The notes below the pieces were generated by a model, which saw only the letters and a program-made list of their open reading frames with translations, made no database searches and was not told the DNA's origin. Shown here piece by piece: positions 21,191 to 32,887 of a stretch of 64,000 nucleotides of DNA. Every line of letters starts with the position of its first letter. Position 1 is the stretch's first letter. Both the position numbers and the translations under genes were made by a program. Location of the stretch: the NCBI RefSeq assembly GCF_018143015.1, contig NC_054753.1:33207292-33271291 (forward strand). Direction: 5' to 3'. The stretch comes from Lytechinus variegatus. Taxonomy: Eukaryota > Echinodermata > Echinoidea > Temnopleuroida > Toxopneustidae.

Positions 21191-22160
21191 CATTAAATTC
21201 TGAATGTAATCAAATTGAATTGAGTTTGTTCCATCTTTAAATATGGAACTCGTAAGTTTACGAAATAAAGAGAGAGGGAGTCAGGTAGGCAATCAGAGAG
21301 GGAAAGAGAGAGAGATAGAGAGGTAGAAATCTCATGAATGGAAAGGAGAAGGAATGAAAAGGATAGAATAAGATGAAGAAAATGGGAAAGAGCAGAAAAA
21401 CATAAAGAAGAGGAAGAAGACAAAAGATAAATAATGAAGAGAGCTGGAAAGAAAGATAAAAGGAAAGAAGGGCAGAAGGTAGAAAGAAAGGAAGAGGATA
21501 GAGATGAAAATAAAAGACAAAGACAGAAGAATAAGATGAGGGTATTAAATTGAAGTAGATTTGTATATTGACGTTGAAACATCACCAGTTTGGAATCAAA
21601 ACGATGCTGTTTTGTTACTAATTGCTGTTGTATAAACACATATCTGGTGTTTGACCAAACCGAAACTGGTGTTGTTTAACACTTTTATGGTGTGGACATA
21701 TATAGATTCCGGGCTGGTGTTAAATCAACAACAGAGTTTCTGCAGTGCATTGAGTATTAATCGAAAGCTTCGATAGCTCCGAAAGCTTAATGTTTGGCTT
21801 GAGGTTAGGTGTCTAGCGCCATCTTGTGTATAGTGATACTGAAACTGTAATTTGATTTACATAAAAAACACTCAAAATCAGATGGTCTCTGTGGGGTGCG
21901 CTAAGTATTTAAATCAATAGAAAATAGTGATATCCCCTGTTTGAAGTATAATGATTGATGGTTCAAACATAAAAACTGATAAAAATCATACAGCAACTAT
22001 AAGCGAATGTAACGTTTTAAATGCTACTAATCGCCTTGGTTAGATTGGTATTACTGAGAACTACTGCGTGTAGAGTGCGTTAAATTCACCTCAATCATGT
22101 CAATAGGCAGTTTTAGTACCAAGACACAGAACAAATTCAAGAACATAATAAATGTATTGA
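21191..22160. other. Purine-rich tract and spacer, no gene
   Basis: Positions 21260-21545 are strongly purine-rich (GAAAGA units). Positions 21640-21740 contain several TGGTGTT words that look like pieces of a small foldback element. No coding signal. Confidence 0.5.
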
Positions 22161-22164
22161 TAAT

Positions 22165-22375
22165 ATCTTTCAAATGACAATTAACAGCTGGGATGTCTTT
22201 GTCGAAAATTAGTGAACCGGAACAACAGTTCGTCCTAACTGCCTAAGTTTCGGCTGAGCTGACATATAAACAACGACATGTCGTTTGTCCAAGACGAAAC
22301 TACTGTTTTGATTCACCTATTTTCGACAAAGACTTCTTAGTTGATCTTTGTCATGAAATGCATTTGACAATAAAT
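22165..22375. mobile_element. Foldback MITE
   Basis: GTCTTTGTCGAAAATTAGTG at 22195-22214 pairs with CACCTATTTTCGACAAAGAC near 22315-22333. The arms continue inward for about 20 bp (AACAACAGTTCGTC against GACGAAACTACTGTT). Outer TTCAAATGACA / TGTCATGAAATG sequences suggest weaker extended arms. No coding content. Confidence 0.6.
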
Positions 22376-22529
22376 TTTCTATTTCCTTGAAAGCTTTCTG
22401 CGTCGACGTGCTAAAAGCTCCCTATTATGGAAATTTATATATTTGAATTGCGCTGATAAAGTGGTGACATAGCCGGGGATCCAGGGGAGGGCACCTTTTA
22501 TGGAGCGTATGGAACGCCGAGCGTAAAGG

Positions 22530-22635
22530 GCATTCACCGATAGTTTTTGAAAGAAGTGGGCGAGGCGGGGCATGGGATACCGATAGTTTTTTTTAAAGAG
22601 TGCGAGGCAGGGCATGGGGCACCGATCGTTTTAGA
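22530..22635. repeat. G-rich minisatellite, about 43-bp unit
   Basis: The unit ACCGATAGTTTTT...GCGAGGCRGGGCATGGG starts near 22536 and 22579, with a partial third start at 22621. There are two and a half diverged copies. Confidence 0.6.
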
Positions 22636-22944
22636 TATGTAGAAAATTGATTCCTGGATTTCCAAAAGCAGATTTTACTGTATATCTCGAGATTTTGGTC
22701 TTGAGGAGATTAGTGGAGTTAAATGAGCCACAAATTTAGAGGGGGCCGAATATGGCGTAACGGTAAAAAAATACTAGCCAGCAAAGCCACTGGTGTCAAT
22801 CCAAGCGATGAATCTATTGTACAAGGGGGGGGGGGTGATCTATTGTTTCATCCCCCATACTTGAATAGTATGACGTCACGGATCGACACTAGTGATCTGT
22901 ACCTCACTGCTCCCCTACTGTACAAACAACCAGGAGCAGTTTTC

Positions 22945-23235
22945 GTTCATTTGAAGCAATTTGATAAAAAGAGCAATGTAGATAAAAGGGCGGGGCCGGG
23001 AATCGAACCGCGGACTTTCATGGGAGCCTTAGACGAAGAAAAAGGAGAAGAAGATGATGGAGGAAGAGAAGAGGAAGAAGAAAGAGGAGAAGAAGATGGA
23101 GTAGCACTTCGGAAGAAGAAGGAGGGTAGAAAGAAAAATAACAAGGAGATAAACAACAACGACAACAACAACAGCAATAACAACAACAAGAAGAGAATGG
23201 AACGAAGAGAAAAAAGAAGGAAAATGAGAAAGACA
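22945..23235 (-). repeat. SINE fragment fused to purine-rich tract
   Basis: Positions 22945-23034 match the 3' part and B box (minus strand AGTCCGCGGTTCGATTCCCG) of the SINE at 7190. The purine tract 23035-23230, with its CAACAACAACAGCAATAAC insert, matches 7907-8160. In copy 1 the two are 580 bp apart; here they touch. The 183-codon plus-strand frame across this block is compositional, not a gene. Confidence 0.65.
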
Positions 23236-23399
23236 TATCAATTAAAAAATCCAATCATAAAATATGTAAAATAATCAATATTACCTGGCAGGGAAAGAAC
23301 ATGGGTTGCTAAATCAACCGTATAACATACAATTAGCATCTTCTGTTTTACTCTCGAGTGAAAGATGTTTTCTCAAAGATTCCTATTCCATTTTAGTAA

Positions 23400-25298
23400 T
23401 TGATTTTGATTTTTTGATTTGATTTTATTGTTTACTTCTGCAATTACATCATTCGTATATAATACATTTTCCATAACATAACAAACATAGTATATTGAGA
23501 ACTTTTTTGGCATGAATCATAACTAAATGTACTAAAATTATCATTACAAACAAAACTGATCTCATACCAAATTAGTTAACATTTACAATTTGCAGGAGGA
23601 TTGTCATCATAAGCAGATTGCTTGAAAAAATGACAACCCCAGGTTAGAACTCATTGATTAATATAATACATTAATACAGCAGAATCGATATACAGTACAT
23701 TTCATGAAAAACAGCAGTAATGTAATTTGAGCAATGAAGATGGAGATGATAAGGATGAAGATGATGGTGAAATGGTGAAGATGAAGGCGATGGAGAGGAT
23801 GATGGTGATGATGCTTTAATGATGACACATCGACACAGAAATTTTACTTCAAATATTCTGATATCAACATAGATTTAACGTTTGCCTTAAATGAGTAAAG
23901 AGACGTGGATCTTTTTATAGATTCTGATAGAGAGTTCCACAAATCAGGACCATGGTGTCTTATGGATCTCTGCGCAATAAGCAATTTGGGGTTGATTAAA
24001 TGGAAATTAGAAGAGTTCCGCGTAGGGTATGAATGGATAGATGTGTTCATAGTATAAAAATTGTGAAATGAAGGTGGGAGCATGTTATTTACATATTTGA
24101 ACATAAGCAGTAAGCTTTGAAATGAATTTATGTCAAAAATAGTTAGAGTCTTTAGTTTATGGAATAATGGATTTGTGTGTGATAAATATTGCGAATTAGT
24201 ACAAATTCGAATTGCTTTTTTCTGTAATAAGTATATTGTATTAATTTTAGTTTTTGCACACGTTGCCCAAACTATATTGCAGTACGATATATACGGCAAT
24301 ATTAATGAATTGTATAGTAGAACGAGTGTAGTATGAGGAATTATGTTTTTCATTTTGTAAAGTACACCTACGTTTCCGGAGATGTTAGTAGTTATAGAAC
24401 GTATATGTTCATTCCAATTTAAATGTTCATCTATTGTGACACCTAAAAACTTTGTTTCTTTTTTCCTTTTGAGTGGAATATTATCTATGCTTATGTCGTA
24501 TGGAAACTCAGTAATATGTGAACTTGTATGCGTAAAATACATAAAGTTTGTTTTGTCTGTATTAAGTGAGAGCCTATTACATTTAAACCATAAAGATAGT
24601 TTAGGTAATTCACGATTAAATGTATCTACTAAAGTTTCTAAGCTAGTGTTTGAACAAAAAATGTTTGTGTCATCGGCAAATAATACAAATGATAATAAAG
24701 GCGTTACAGTAGTCAAATCATTAATATATATAAGGAAAAGTAAGGGGCCAAGGATCGATCCTTGTGGAACTCCGCATTTTATTGACTGAAAGTTAGAAGA
24801 AATATTGTTGTGAGTGACATATTGTTTTCTATCAGACAAATAACTCTCAAACCATGATAGTGCGATTCCCCGAATTCCATAATTTTCAAGTTTTTTAAGT
24901 AAAATCTGGTGGTCAAGAGTGTCGAATGCTTTGCTTAGGTCCATGAATACTCCTATCATGTGTTCTTTATTTTTCATTGCATTTGTAATTTTATCGTATA
25001 TTTGTATTAAAGCCTGATCAGTTGAATGCCCTTTCCTGAATCCATATTGGTTTGAATTTAGAAACTGAAAAGTATCTAGGAACTTATAAAGTCTTTTGTA
25101 AATAATCTTCTCAAATATTTTGGATATGCTGGGGAGAATAGAAATAGGCCTATAATTTGTTATTCCGTGTGGATTGTCTTTTTTTTAAAACAGGATTTAC
25201 CTTTGCAATTTTTAGGGAATCTGGACATTTACCGGTGCTGATCGACAGATTAAAAATATGACACAATGGAGAGACAATATAATGTATGATTTGCTTAA
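23400..25298 (-). mobile_element. 5'-truncated LINE, copy B, inserted in TRIM copy 2 flank
   Basis: The element is the sister of 19125-21190. Its GATTTTTTGATTTGATTTTATTG-type tail starts near 23400 and its 5' end lies near 25298. The interrupted flank is continuous in TRIM copy 1 (TTTAGTCGTTGAGAAGAGAA near 8310-8335), which fixes both borders and shows the insertion came after the gene duplication. No clear target duplication is visible. The 3' hairpin is at 23598-23639. Confidence 0.9.
23844..25180 (-). pseudogene. LINE RT fragment, copy B
   Basis: The open part (23844-24977, 377 codons) covers RT from MDLSKAFDTLDHQIL through GVPQGSILGPLLF and the catalytic VLFADDTNIF to the C-terminal GPDLWNSLSESIKR. 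The frame continues upstream without a start codon as far as a T/A run near 25185, one base longer than in copy A, which shifts the frame. With no endonuclease it cannot move on its own. Confidence 0.85.
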
Positions 25299-25760
25299 GA
25301 AGAGAATTCCAATGTTTCATCGCATTGTAAAGTATCCAATACTGTGTACATTTTCTGGAAGGCAGAAATTGAAATGGCTATTTCTTGTATGATAGTTGTG
25401 TAATTCGGTAACTAGATTAAAGTTTGATTCAATACAATGTTACGAATTATTGTGATAAATTGTATGCATGTGGTGCAAAATAAGCTGTTTTGATCGTTTG
25501 TTGTCTTTAAGAAAACCTGCTCCAGATAGTTCAATGCACAACGTGGGTTCTTGGAACAGAACAGTAAACGAATTTAACCATTTTATTCTGTATAATTTTC
25601 AACTTCTTTTGATCGGATTGGCTTATGCCACTAAACCAAGCAGGGTTGGCATAGTCATATAAACTCTGAATAAGATTAAAATAGAGAATACGTCTTGTTT
25701 TCTGATCAATACAACTATGATATAAATGTATGTGCAGATCAGAAAGCATGACGTATTCTA
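25298..25760 (-). pseudogene. Older LINE RT relic, copy 2 counterpart of 8330-8810
   Basis: The minus-strand frame reads YFNLIQSLYDYANPAWFSGI, then SQSDQKKLKIIQNKMVKFVY. This is the region of a CR1/Jockey-group reverse transcriptase after the catalytic core. It aligns base by base with 8330-8810 (ACCTGCTCCAGA, AACGTGGGTTCT, GGCTTATGCCACTAAACCAA). Confidence 0.65.
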
Positions 25761-25967
25761 TGTTTAAGCATGTATTGGTTAATGCTGAGTGATAGGAGGA
25801 ATTATTGACCATTTCAAACTTTTTTTTAGAAACATACACACATATATAAACACAACCAAAAGTAAGTTCTCCACTTTTAAGTACCATAGTTTTTTATGGA
25901 ATGGTTTTGAGCAAAATAATTTGGCAGGAGTATTCAATGCACTCATATTTGTGAAAAGCACATATCA

Positions 25968-26795
25968 ATTCTATTTAATTTATTAAAATTCCATTCAATA
26001 AAAACACAAGATGCAATATCAGAGAAATACATTATAGGAAATAAGGCAATTACTTAATGAAATTTGGGAGACTGCAAAAGACTGAACTGCTGAATGGTCT
26101 TGACGAGGCAGACCCCGAGTGCCATCATGGCAGTATACATACATTGACATAGGTTTAAAATGATGACATGAGGAAAAAAGGAAGGATGTTCTAAACCTCC
26201 TACCCCATCGGGAACTGGAAACCCGTGTAACAATATACCTATATAAATGATCTAAATATACTATAAGATCATCTATGTGTCATTACGTTTAAAAGAATAG
26301 ATCGAAGAACATTTTTTTATTTCATGAGGCAATGAGTGCTAAACATTGGGTCCTTTATCATGTTTATGTATAATGGATTTATAAGCAAGGATTGTTTTGG
26401 GATTACTAATATGAAAATTCCTGGAACCACTGGTATTGTTTGCATGAACCTGGGTATTGTGTATAAATATTGAATTAATACTGCGTGGAACCAAGTGATT
26501 AGTATTGAACATAAAATTTGCACTTTGTAAGATAATGATATCAGATATTTTATGTTCAGTTTTTTGATAATTGGATCAGTATTGGCTAAGCAAGGAGAAC
26601 ATGGAGAACCTGTGCAAATTTTTATGGCTCTTTTCTGCAGTATAACAATAAGGAATTAAAATTTATTTTGGTCTGACAACCCCACGCAATATTAGCATTA
26701 ATGTAAATAAGGTAACACGAAAGAATAGTATAATAGACTTTGGCATTCACGTATCTTCAAGTTTAAACATTATACAAATGATTCTAGATATAATG
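25968..26795 (-). mobile_element. LINE fragment inserted before TRIM copy 2
   Basis: The flank shared with copy 1 breaks at CACATATCAA (25966) and resumes at AATAAATACATAACG (26796), giving an 828-bp insertion. The minus strand reads NTNHLVPRSINSIFIHNTQV, SGSRNFHISNPKTILAYKS and SLPHEIKKCSSIYSF in adjoining frames, a LINE C-terminus with several indels. Its inner border lies 230 bp upstream of the copy 2 ATG. Confidence 0.6.
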
Positions 26796-27025
26796 ATATG
26801 AATAAATACATAACGCACTCAAGTTCAAAGGTAACTGGGAATACTAAATTTTATTTGTTATAGGGTGTTCGAAATGGGTGTATTTTACTCTTGTTGTTGA
26901 ATTTTATTCAAGTACACGTTGTAACCCAAACTCGATCGACGTTTCAATGCATCAATACTGATAGACATATTGTGTGTATCATAATTGTTGAAATTTAGAT
27001 CTCGTGTTTGTAAATTGATTTAGCG
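26796..27025 (+). promoter_or_regulatory. Proximal 5' flank of TRIM copy 2
   Basis: The flank is shared with copies 1 and 3 except that the ACCCGGTACTATTAATAGG TATA-like block is replaced by TACTAAATTTTATTTGTTATAGG. The 5' UTR GATCTCGTGTTTGTAAATTG before the ATG is kept. If the TATA-like block matters, this copy would be regulated differently. Confidence 0.4.
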
Positions 27026-27661
27026 ATGGCTGAGAAGTGTGAATCAGAGAAAGCTTCAAGCTCTTCACCGAACCTGATATGTCCATTATGTCTTGATATA
27101 TTTGTCGAGGCGACAATCCTGACTTCATGTGGACACACATTTTGTAGGCGATGCCTCAAAGAATACGATCTAACCCACCAGGACCTTGATCACATGGTCT
27201 GTCCTCTCTGCAGGGAGATCACCAAGTTGTCTGACAACCGTGTCGATGATCTACGCCTCAATGTCTCCATCAACGGATGCGTAGACGATTACCACGCCAA
27301 GCGGGGAGGGATGAATGCTGTCCTCGAGATGCGACAAAAATGCACCTCTTGCAAGTCTCAGAAAGACGCTGTGTCATTCTGCAGAACATGTACTTTTTAC
27401 ATGTGTGAAAAGTGCTTGCACTCTCATCAACAGCTTGTAGTGATCTTTGGAGATCATAAGATTGTATCCATTGATGATGTTATCGAAGGGAAGGTTAGCA
27501 TAGGTAATTTATTCGAGAAGTGCTCTATCCACAAACAAGAAAACAAAGATATGTTTTGTGATGATTGTAAGTTCCACGTTTGTCAAAAGTGCGTACTCGT
27601 TGGTCATAAAGCTCATGAAATCAAGAACCAGGTTGACTTTGAACAGGAGTTGCGACGGAAG
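27026..27661 (+). CDS. TRIM copy 2, exon 1: RING and two B-boxes
   Basis: The exon has 212 codons and joins 36720-38096 to give a 670-residue protein. All eight RING ligands (C19 to C62) and all B-box 2 ligands (C166, H169, C178, C181, C186, C189, H194, H197) are present. B-box 1 keeps C106, C109, C119, C122, C127, C130, H134 and H144. It differs from copy 3 at 15 residues by eye, and from copy 1 at about 24. Private changes include K46E, C93R, H161N, V183F and H187Q; none hits a metal ligand. The exon ends GACGGAAG before donor GTAAATTT. Confidence 0.92.
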
Positions 27662-27985
27662 GTAAATTTATTTATTCAATAGATCGTGGTGTGGAAAAGA
27701 ACACGGAATTTAATATTGACATTGAAAATATTAATGCCTAGGATAAAACAAATGATGTGAATAATTTCGATCGGTGAGGAGTAGAGGGGGGGGGGGGGGG
27801 GGCGGAATGAGGAGGGGGAGGAAGGATGGGGGTCAAGAGGGCTCATGAAGTTTGGCTCCCATGAATCCTCACCTATAGAAGAACAATGAAATTGAATATT
27901 GATGATGATGATGAAAAGAGCTGATAACTGAAAATGGCTTTGAGAAGAATAGTAATGATCATGCATATGGATAACATTAACAATA

Positions 27986-30900
27986 TTTGAAGACAAGTCC
28001 ACCCCAACATAAAGTTGATACGAATAAAAATAGAAACTAGCATAACAATGAAAATTTCAACAAAATTGAATGTGAAATAAGAAAGTTATGACATTTCAAA
28101 GTTTCAGTTAATTTCACAATACATGTATTATGCACATCGTAGTCGGTATGCAAATGAGGAGACTGATGACATTATTCATTCACTTTTTATTTTGTATTTT
28201 TTTTTGTAACTTTTATTATATGAAATATTCTAATTTTATCCTCATTGTCAAGTGGACAAAGATTAATTCCTCCCTGAACATGTGGAATTAGCATTGTTTA
28301 ATACTACATGTATATGGTTTTCCTTCTTCTTCTTCTCTATAAGTACAGGCCACCGTCTGGCGTATTGTTGTACTGTTGTGCAGGTGCAATGTATGTACAG
28401 TGTCTCAAATAAGGGGACTAAAATAAACTCTCAGAGTGTGCAGCTAAAAAGACATCCGTAGAAAGTTAACGGAGCTGGATTTTCTGTACCTCTCTTTTGA
28501 AACTTGGAAGAGAGGTACATGAGACGGCTACCTGTGGAAGAGCGTTCCATAGCCTGGTTGCGTCAGGAAAGTAGCTTTTTTGCAGTGTCTGTGTCCTAGC
28601 AAATGGTACTTGTAATTTCTGGTTATGACCTCTTTGTGAGGAATGGAGAGATGGGATCAGAGTAGCCTCGGGGACGGATATTAACGAGTTCTTAATGCAG
28701 AACATCATCGCAACCTTTGCCTGGGCTCTCCTTTCTTGCAGGGATGGCCATTGCAGTTGTTGGAGCATGGAGGTGACACTGCTTGTTCTGCGGTGGTCAT
28801 TGCAAACAAAGCGAGCATACCTTCTCTGTATGAGCCTCATGACGTTAGCTTGAGTGAAAGGATCCCAGATGATACTTCCATATTCCATGACTGGTCTAAG
28901 TAGAGTGAGGTAGCAGAGCACCTTGACTTTGCGAAGACATGATCTAATGTTCCTTTGAAGAAAAGCCCTGGTGGAATTAGCCTTTTTGCTACCTGGCTGA
29001 TGTGATGATTCCAGCTGAGCTTTTGATGGAGGTAGATTCCAAGATATTTTGCTGTGTCTCCTTTCTCCAAGGTGTAACCATGAAGGATGTATGGCAATAT
29101 GATAGGCTTCCGTTTGTTGGTTACATGGAGGACTTGGCATTTCTTGGGGTTGAACTCCATCAGCCAGTCAGCCTCCCATTGCTCCAAGGACTTGATGTCT
29201 TCCTGCGGTTGAGCACCGTCTTCCTCTGACCTTATCTTGCGATAAACTAGGCAGTCATCTGCGAAGAGCCTAACAGTGGTGTCATTAGACAGGTACTCTG
29301 GTAGGTCGTTGATAAATATCAGGAACAACATCGCACCGACGACACTACCCTGCGGAACTCCTGATGTCACTTGGGACTTGGTAGAGATGGTTCCTTCAAG
29401 GAGTACTTGTTGCGTGCGATTGTCAAGAAAGTCGGCTATCCATTCATGAGTAGAGTTCCGTATGCCATAAAAATCAAGCTTATGAAGAAGTCTCCCATGT
29501 GGCACCTTGTCAAAGGCCTTGGCAAGATCTAGCAGGATGACATCGATCTGTTCTCTGTTGTCTATACCCTTTGCAAGGTCTTGGACCGCAAGAGCAAGTT
29601 GTGAGACACAGGATCGTTTTTACGGAAACCATGCTGAGCATCAGAGAGTATGTCATGGTCTTCAAGATGGTCCATGATATTGCTGTGGATAATGTGTTCC
29701 AGAACTTTGCATGTCATTGATGTTAACGAGATCGGTCTGTAGTTCTCTGGCTTACATCGTTCTCCCTTTTTGAAGACAGGGGCAATGTTTGTATTCTTCC
29801 GGTCAGCTGGAACAACGAAGCTACCCCAGATGGGTCACATCTTTTGCTGTTAATGTAATGTAAATGGTGGTTGAATCTGGGCTGACAATATCTTCAACAT
29901 ATTTGAAGTAAGTGGCTTTACATGCATTCTTTGTCTGTTTCTTCACATCCAAGTACTTGGTATAATCCCCAGGGTTGTTGCTTGCCTTAGCTCTGTCAAA
30001 GCATCGCTTCTTCCTACGGGTCAACTGCTTCAATGAACGAGTGATCCAAGGTTGATTGTATCTTGTTGATGTCATCTTAGATGGTACATGCTTTTCCATC
30101 AGACGTAAGAGGGTAGACTTGATGTTGTCCCACATGACTTGCACAGGACTCGTCCTATCAAATTGCTCTGTAAAGGAATGTTGAAAGGCAAGACAGTCTT
30201 CTCGGAGGGCCTCCATGTCAGCATGCTTCCAAAGGAATACTTTCCTCTTCACCGGTCTTTTCCTGCGCGCTACAACAGAGGATTCCACTAGCACGATATC
30301 ATGGTCACTTATTCCTGGAAGGGCAATACACCTGCTAAGAAGAGTGGGCCTATTTGACAGGAAAATGTCAAGACAGCTGTTCAACCTAGTAGGAAAGGAC
30401 ACCATCTGTTGTAGATCACAATTGTGGATCATCGTCAAGAATCTTTGCTTGATTGGCAGAGGATACTGGTTACCTGATGACGACTCTGTATCCCAGTCGA
30501 TGTCCGGTAGATTCAGGTCCCCACCCATCCAGATAACAGAACTTTGGTGCTGATTGTGAATTTCTTCTATAGATTGACAGAGATTCTCCATATAGTTGAC
30601 AGAACTAGAAGGAGGTCTATACAAAGCACCTATTATAAGGAAGTTATTCTTTGGAAGGCTTACTTTGATGAAGATTGCTTCAACATCAAGATTAGGATCA
30701 TCTGGTAGTTGTTCAAAGATGATGTCCTTTTTAAGTGCTATGAGAACACCACCATATCCGTCAAAGCGATCCTTCCGTATCACTTCATACTCTGGAGGGA
30801 ACAATTCAGCACTATGGATGTTGCTGTTGAGCCAAGTTTCAGTGCCAAGGATATTATTCAGTAAAGTCGGTCCCTATATGGTCAAATCTGTAAAAAATGA

Positions 30901-31137
30901 AATATTGTATAATTCAAACAATACAAAACAAAATAAATAGTGATTGAAGGACATCATTGACTGTCTCATTAGAATGTCCCTGAGTTGTGCATATCACTGT
31001 TTTGTGAAAAATACGCGAAACTGTCATAACTTCCTCATTTTACCTCTGATTTTGATGAAATCTTCAGCGTGATGCTAGTTTGATTTTTCTCTATTTATTC
31101 AAATCAACATTTTTATGGGGTGGACTTGACCTTTAAT
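27986..31137. mobile_element. Foldback element in copy 2 intron, split by a LINE
   Basis: The left arm (AAGTCCACCCCAACATAAAG near 27993) and the right arm (GGGGTGGACTTGACCTTTAA ending near 31137) match 10321-11163. LINE 28321-30864 separates them. Sharing with copies 1 and 3 makes this insertion older than the gene triplication. Confidence 0.75.
28321..30864 (-). mobile_element. 5'-truncated LINE in TRIM copy 2 intron
   Basis: The element reads on the minus strand with a CTTCTTCTTC-type tail at 28322-28336. Endonuclease is at 29821-30804, starting just after the catalytic Glu region (GTETWLNSN): YGGVLIALKK, ALYRPPSS, GGDLNLPDIDWD and ISDHDIVLV. RT is at 28466-29505: GVPQGSVVGAMLF, LFADDCLVYR, and the C-terminal VMEYGSIIWDPF and ATRLWNALP. 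Frameshifts separate 28837-29505 from 28466-29140, and the segment between KNACKATYFKYVEDI and VPADRKN has lost the start of RT. It is a different family from the LINEs at 2563 and 19125, closer to jockey/CR1 types with FADDC. Copies 1 and 3 lack it. Confidence 0.88.
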
Positions 31138-31513
31138 TAACATGTACCTCATGGTATTAAAGATAGAAAGTATGAATTGAAATGGCAGGGTAATAAAATC
31201 AGTAAGTGATGATAATAAAGATAATAATAATGACGAAATTAAAAGATATAAAAACAAATCACATTTTTATACTATAATGTTGATAAACATAAATATTACT
31301 CATGTTTACAAGAAATTTAAATACATGTATTCATCACTACCCTACAAGATCCGCTGGACTTTTCCATTTACCTATATTACTTAAAAACAAACTTGTCATA
31401 TCTTATGGCATCAAACCTTCTAACTCATGTACTTTCACAGGTTTTACGATATAAGCCTACATTAACAAAAAATTCATTAATAATTATAATACTCCTATCA
31501 CTACTCTACATAT

Positions 31514-32053
31514 GGGGGGGGGGGCACTCAGTATATACTGCATAGTGGGTATGTGCCGCGGAAGGGACCCCAATTTTTACACTCAAATTTCCGTTCCAAG
31601 GCATAGCATTTTTGTCTCATTGAGAAAAAGAACAAAGAAAGCCGCTCCAAAGCATAGCACTTTCTTCTTATCGAGAAAAAAAGAAGGAAGAAATCCGTTC
31701 CAAGGCGTCGCATATTTTTTCGTTTAAATACGCCGTTCCGTTCGCATTGATCTGCTACAGTAAGCCGCAATTTTTGTGAAAAGCGGCCGCAGAGCGCCGT
31801 CCGACCATCGCCTCTGCGCTAGCGCACTCGGTGCCCGTGCCGCCGGGCGAGCTGCATGCACGTTCCATAGGTATGCAAACGCACTCACATGCAGGCGACC
31901 CGTTCCAAGGACCCCCGTTTTCACAAACATTTGTAGTTCCGAAGCCCGTTCCGAGGACCCTCCCTTTTACAATAAGCCCGCACCAAGGACCCCGTATTTT
32001 GTCCCGCCAGCGGCACAGGCCGACTACTTTTTTTGGTCGAGTGCCCTCCCCCG
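31514..32053. mobile_element. Non-autonomous DNA element with GGGGCACTC ends
   Basis: GGGGGGGCACTC at the left is mirrored by GAGTGCCCTCCCCC at the right. The GC-rich interior repeats a CCGTTCCAAGGCA / CCGTTCCAAGGACCCC word at least six times (near 31590, 31650, 31695, 31900, 31950 and 31980), with variants. Frames across it are not gene-like. I cannot assign a superfamily. Confidence 0.6.
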
Positions 32054-32188
32054 GGCCTGCGAGTGTGTTAATTTTAGTCTTAATTGGACTTGATCTGATA
32101 CTCTGATTGCCATTAAGTTGGGTTGAACATTAAACCTCTGGGAGACATGTGGATTTGATTTTTTGAAGGATCTCGTCAAATCATTGAA

Positions 32189-32391
32189 TTTCACCGATAT
32201 ATAGGCTACGTATTATCCAGTGGGTACGCCCAGCCGAGTGTGCAAGCAAAACCGAGAACCTGTACTCCGAGGAATTTCCTCGGAGTACAGGTTCTCGGTT
32301 TGGGGCGATTTTCCTCGGAGTACAGGTTCTCGGTTTTGCGCGCACACTCGGCTGGGCGTACGCACGAGATAGTACGTATATATCGGTGAAA
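32189..32391. mobile_element. Inverted-repeat element with duplicated inner arm
   Basis: The outer arms TTTCACCGATATATA and its inverse TATATATCGGTGAAA enclose CGCCCAGCCGAGTGTGC and its inverse. Inside, AACCGAGAACCTGTACTCCG occurs once forward and its inverse CGGAGTACAGGTTCTCGGTT occurs twice, separated by TGGGGCGATTTTCCT. It can fold as alternative cruciforms. Confidence 0.7.
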
Positions 32392-32399
32392 ATAGATTC

Positions 32400-32850
32400 G
32401 ATTAAAATCGTCTAGAACTAGACTAGTGTCTGGTGTGCCAGATTCATCAACAGATTCTGCGGACAACCTGGTGGTGAAGGTGGCGACAGATCGCCTTGGC
32501 TGCCCAGGCTGACATCGAGAGATCACATCGATCGGGAAAGCCCCGATCTGACAAAAAGCCTCGACCAATCCTAGTCAAGCTCTGCCCCTATCGAGTGAAG
32601 GCTGCATTGATGAAGGATCGTCGTAAATTGAAGGGGTCAGGTATCTCCATCCAGGAGGACCTAACTAAATTAAATTATCAAATACTCATGAAATTGTCCT
32701 CCCATCCAAAAGTTGAAGCGGCATGGTCAACTGATGGGAGAGTCATGACTGCCCTCAAGACCAACCAAGAGGGAATCCAAGTTAAGAGGCCTTTTCATCA
32801 CTGCAACAAGTTGCTCCTTTACAACTTCCAGCTTTTGTGTTGAACTTTGT
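32400..32850 (+). pseudogene. LINE ORF1 fragment
   Basis: The frame gives DIERSHRSGKPRSDKKPRPI, LVKLCPYRVKAALMKDRRKL and KGSGISIQEDLTKLNYQIL, matching the conserved C-terminal domain of LINE ORF1 nucleic-acid-binding proteins (the ERSHR.G.PR and EDLT motifs). It is on the same strand as, and 0.9 kb before, the decayed ORF2 at 33750, so both probably belong to one element interrupted by the insertion at 32888. Confidence 0.7.
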
Positions 32851-32887
32851 TTCCACTGTAACATCTTGTTCTAACCTTACCGGGGGG

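Noticed and set aside
22723-23274. 183-residue Glu/Lys/Asn-rich protein
   Set aside because: It spans a SINE fragment and a purine-rich tract that occurs non-coding at 7907. Composition explains the frame.
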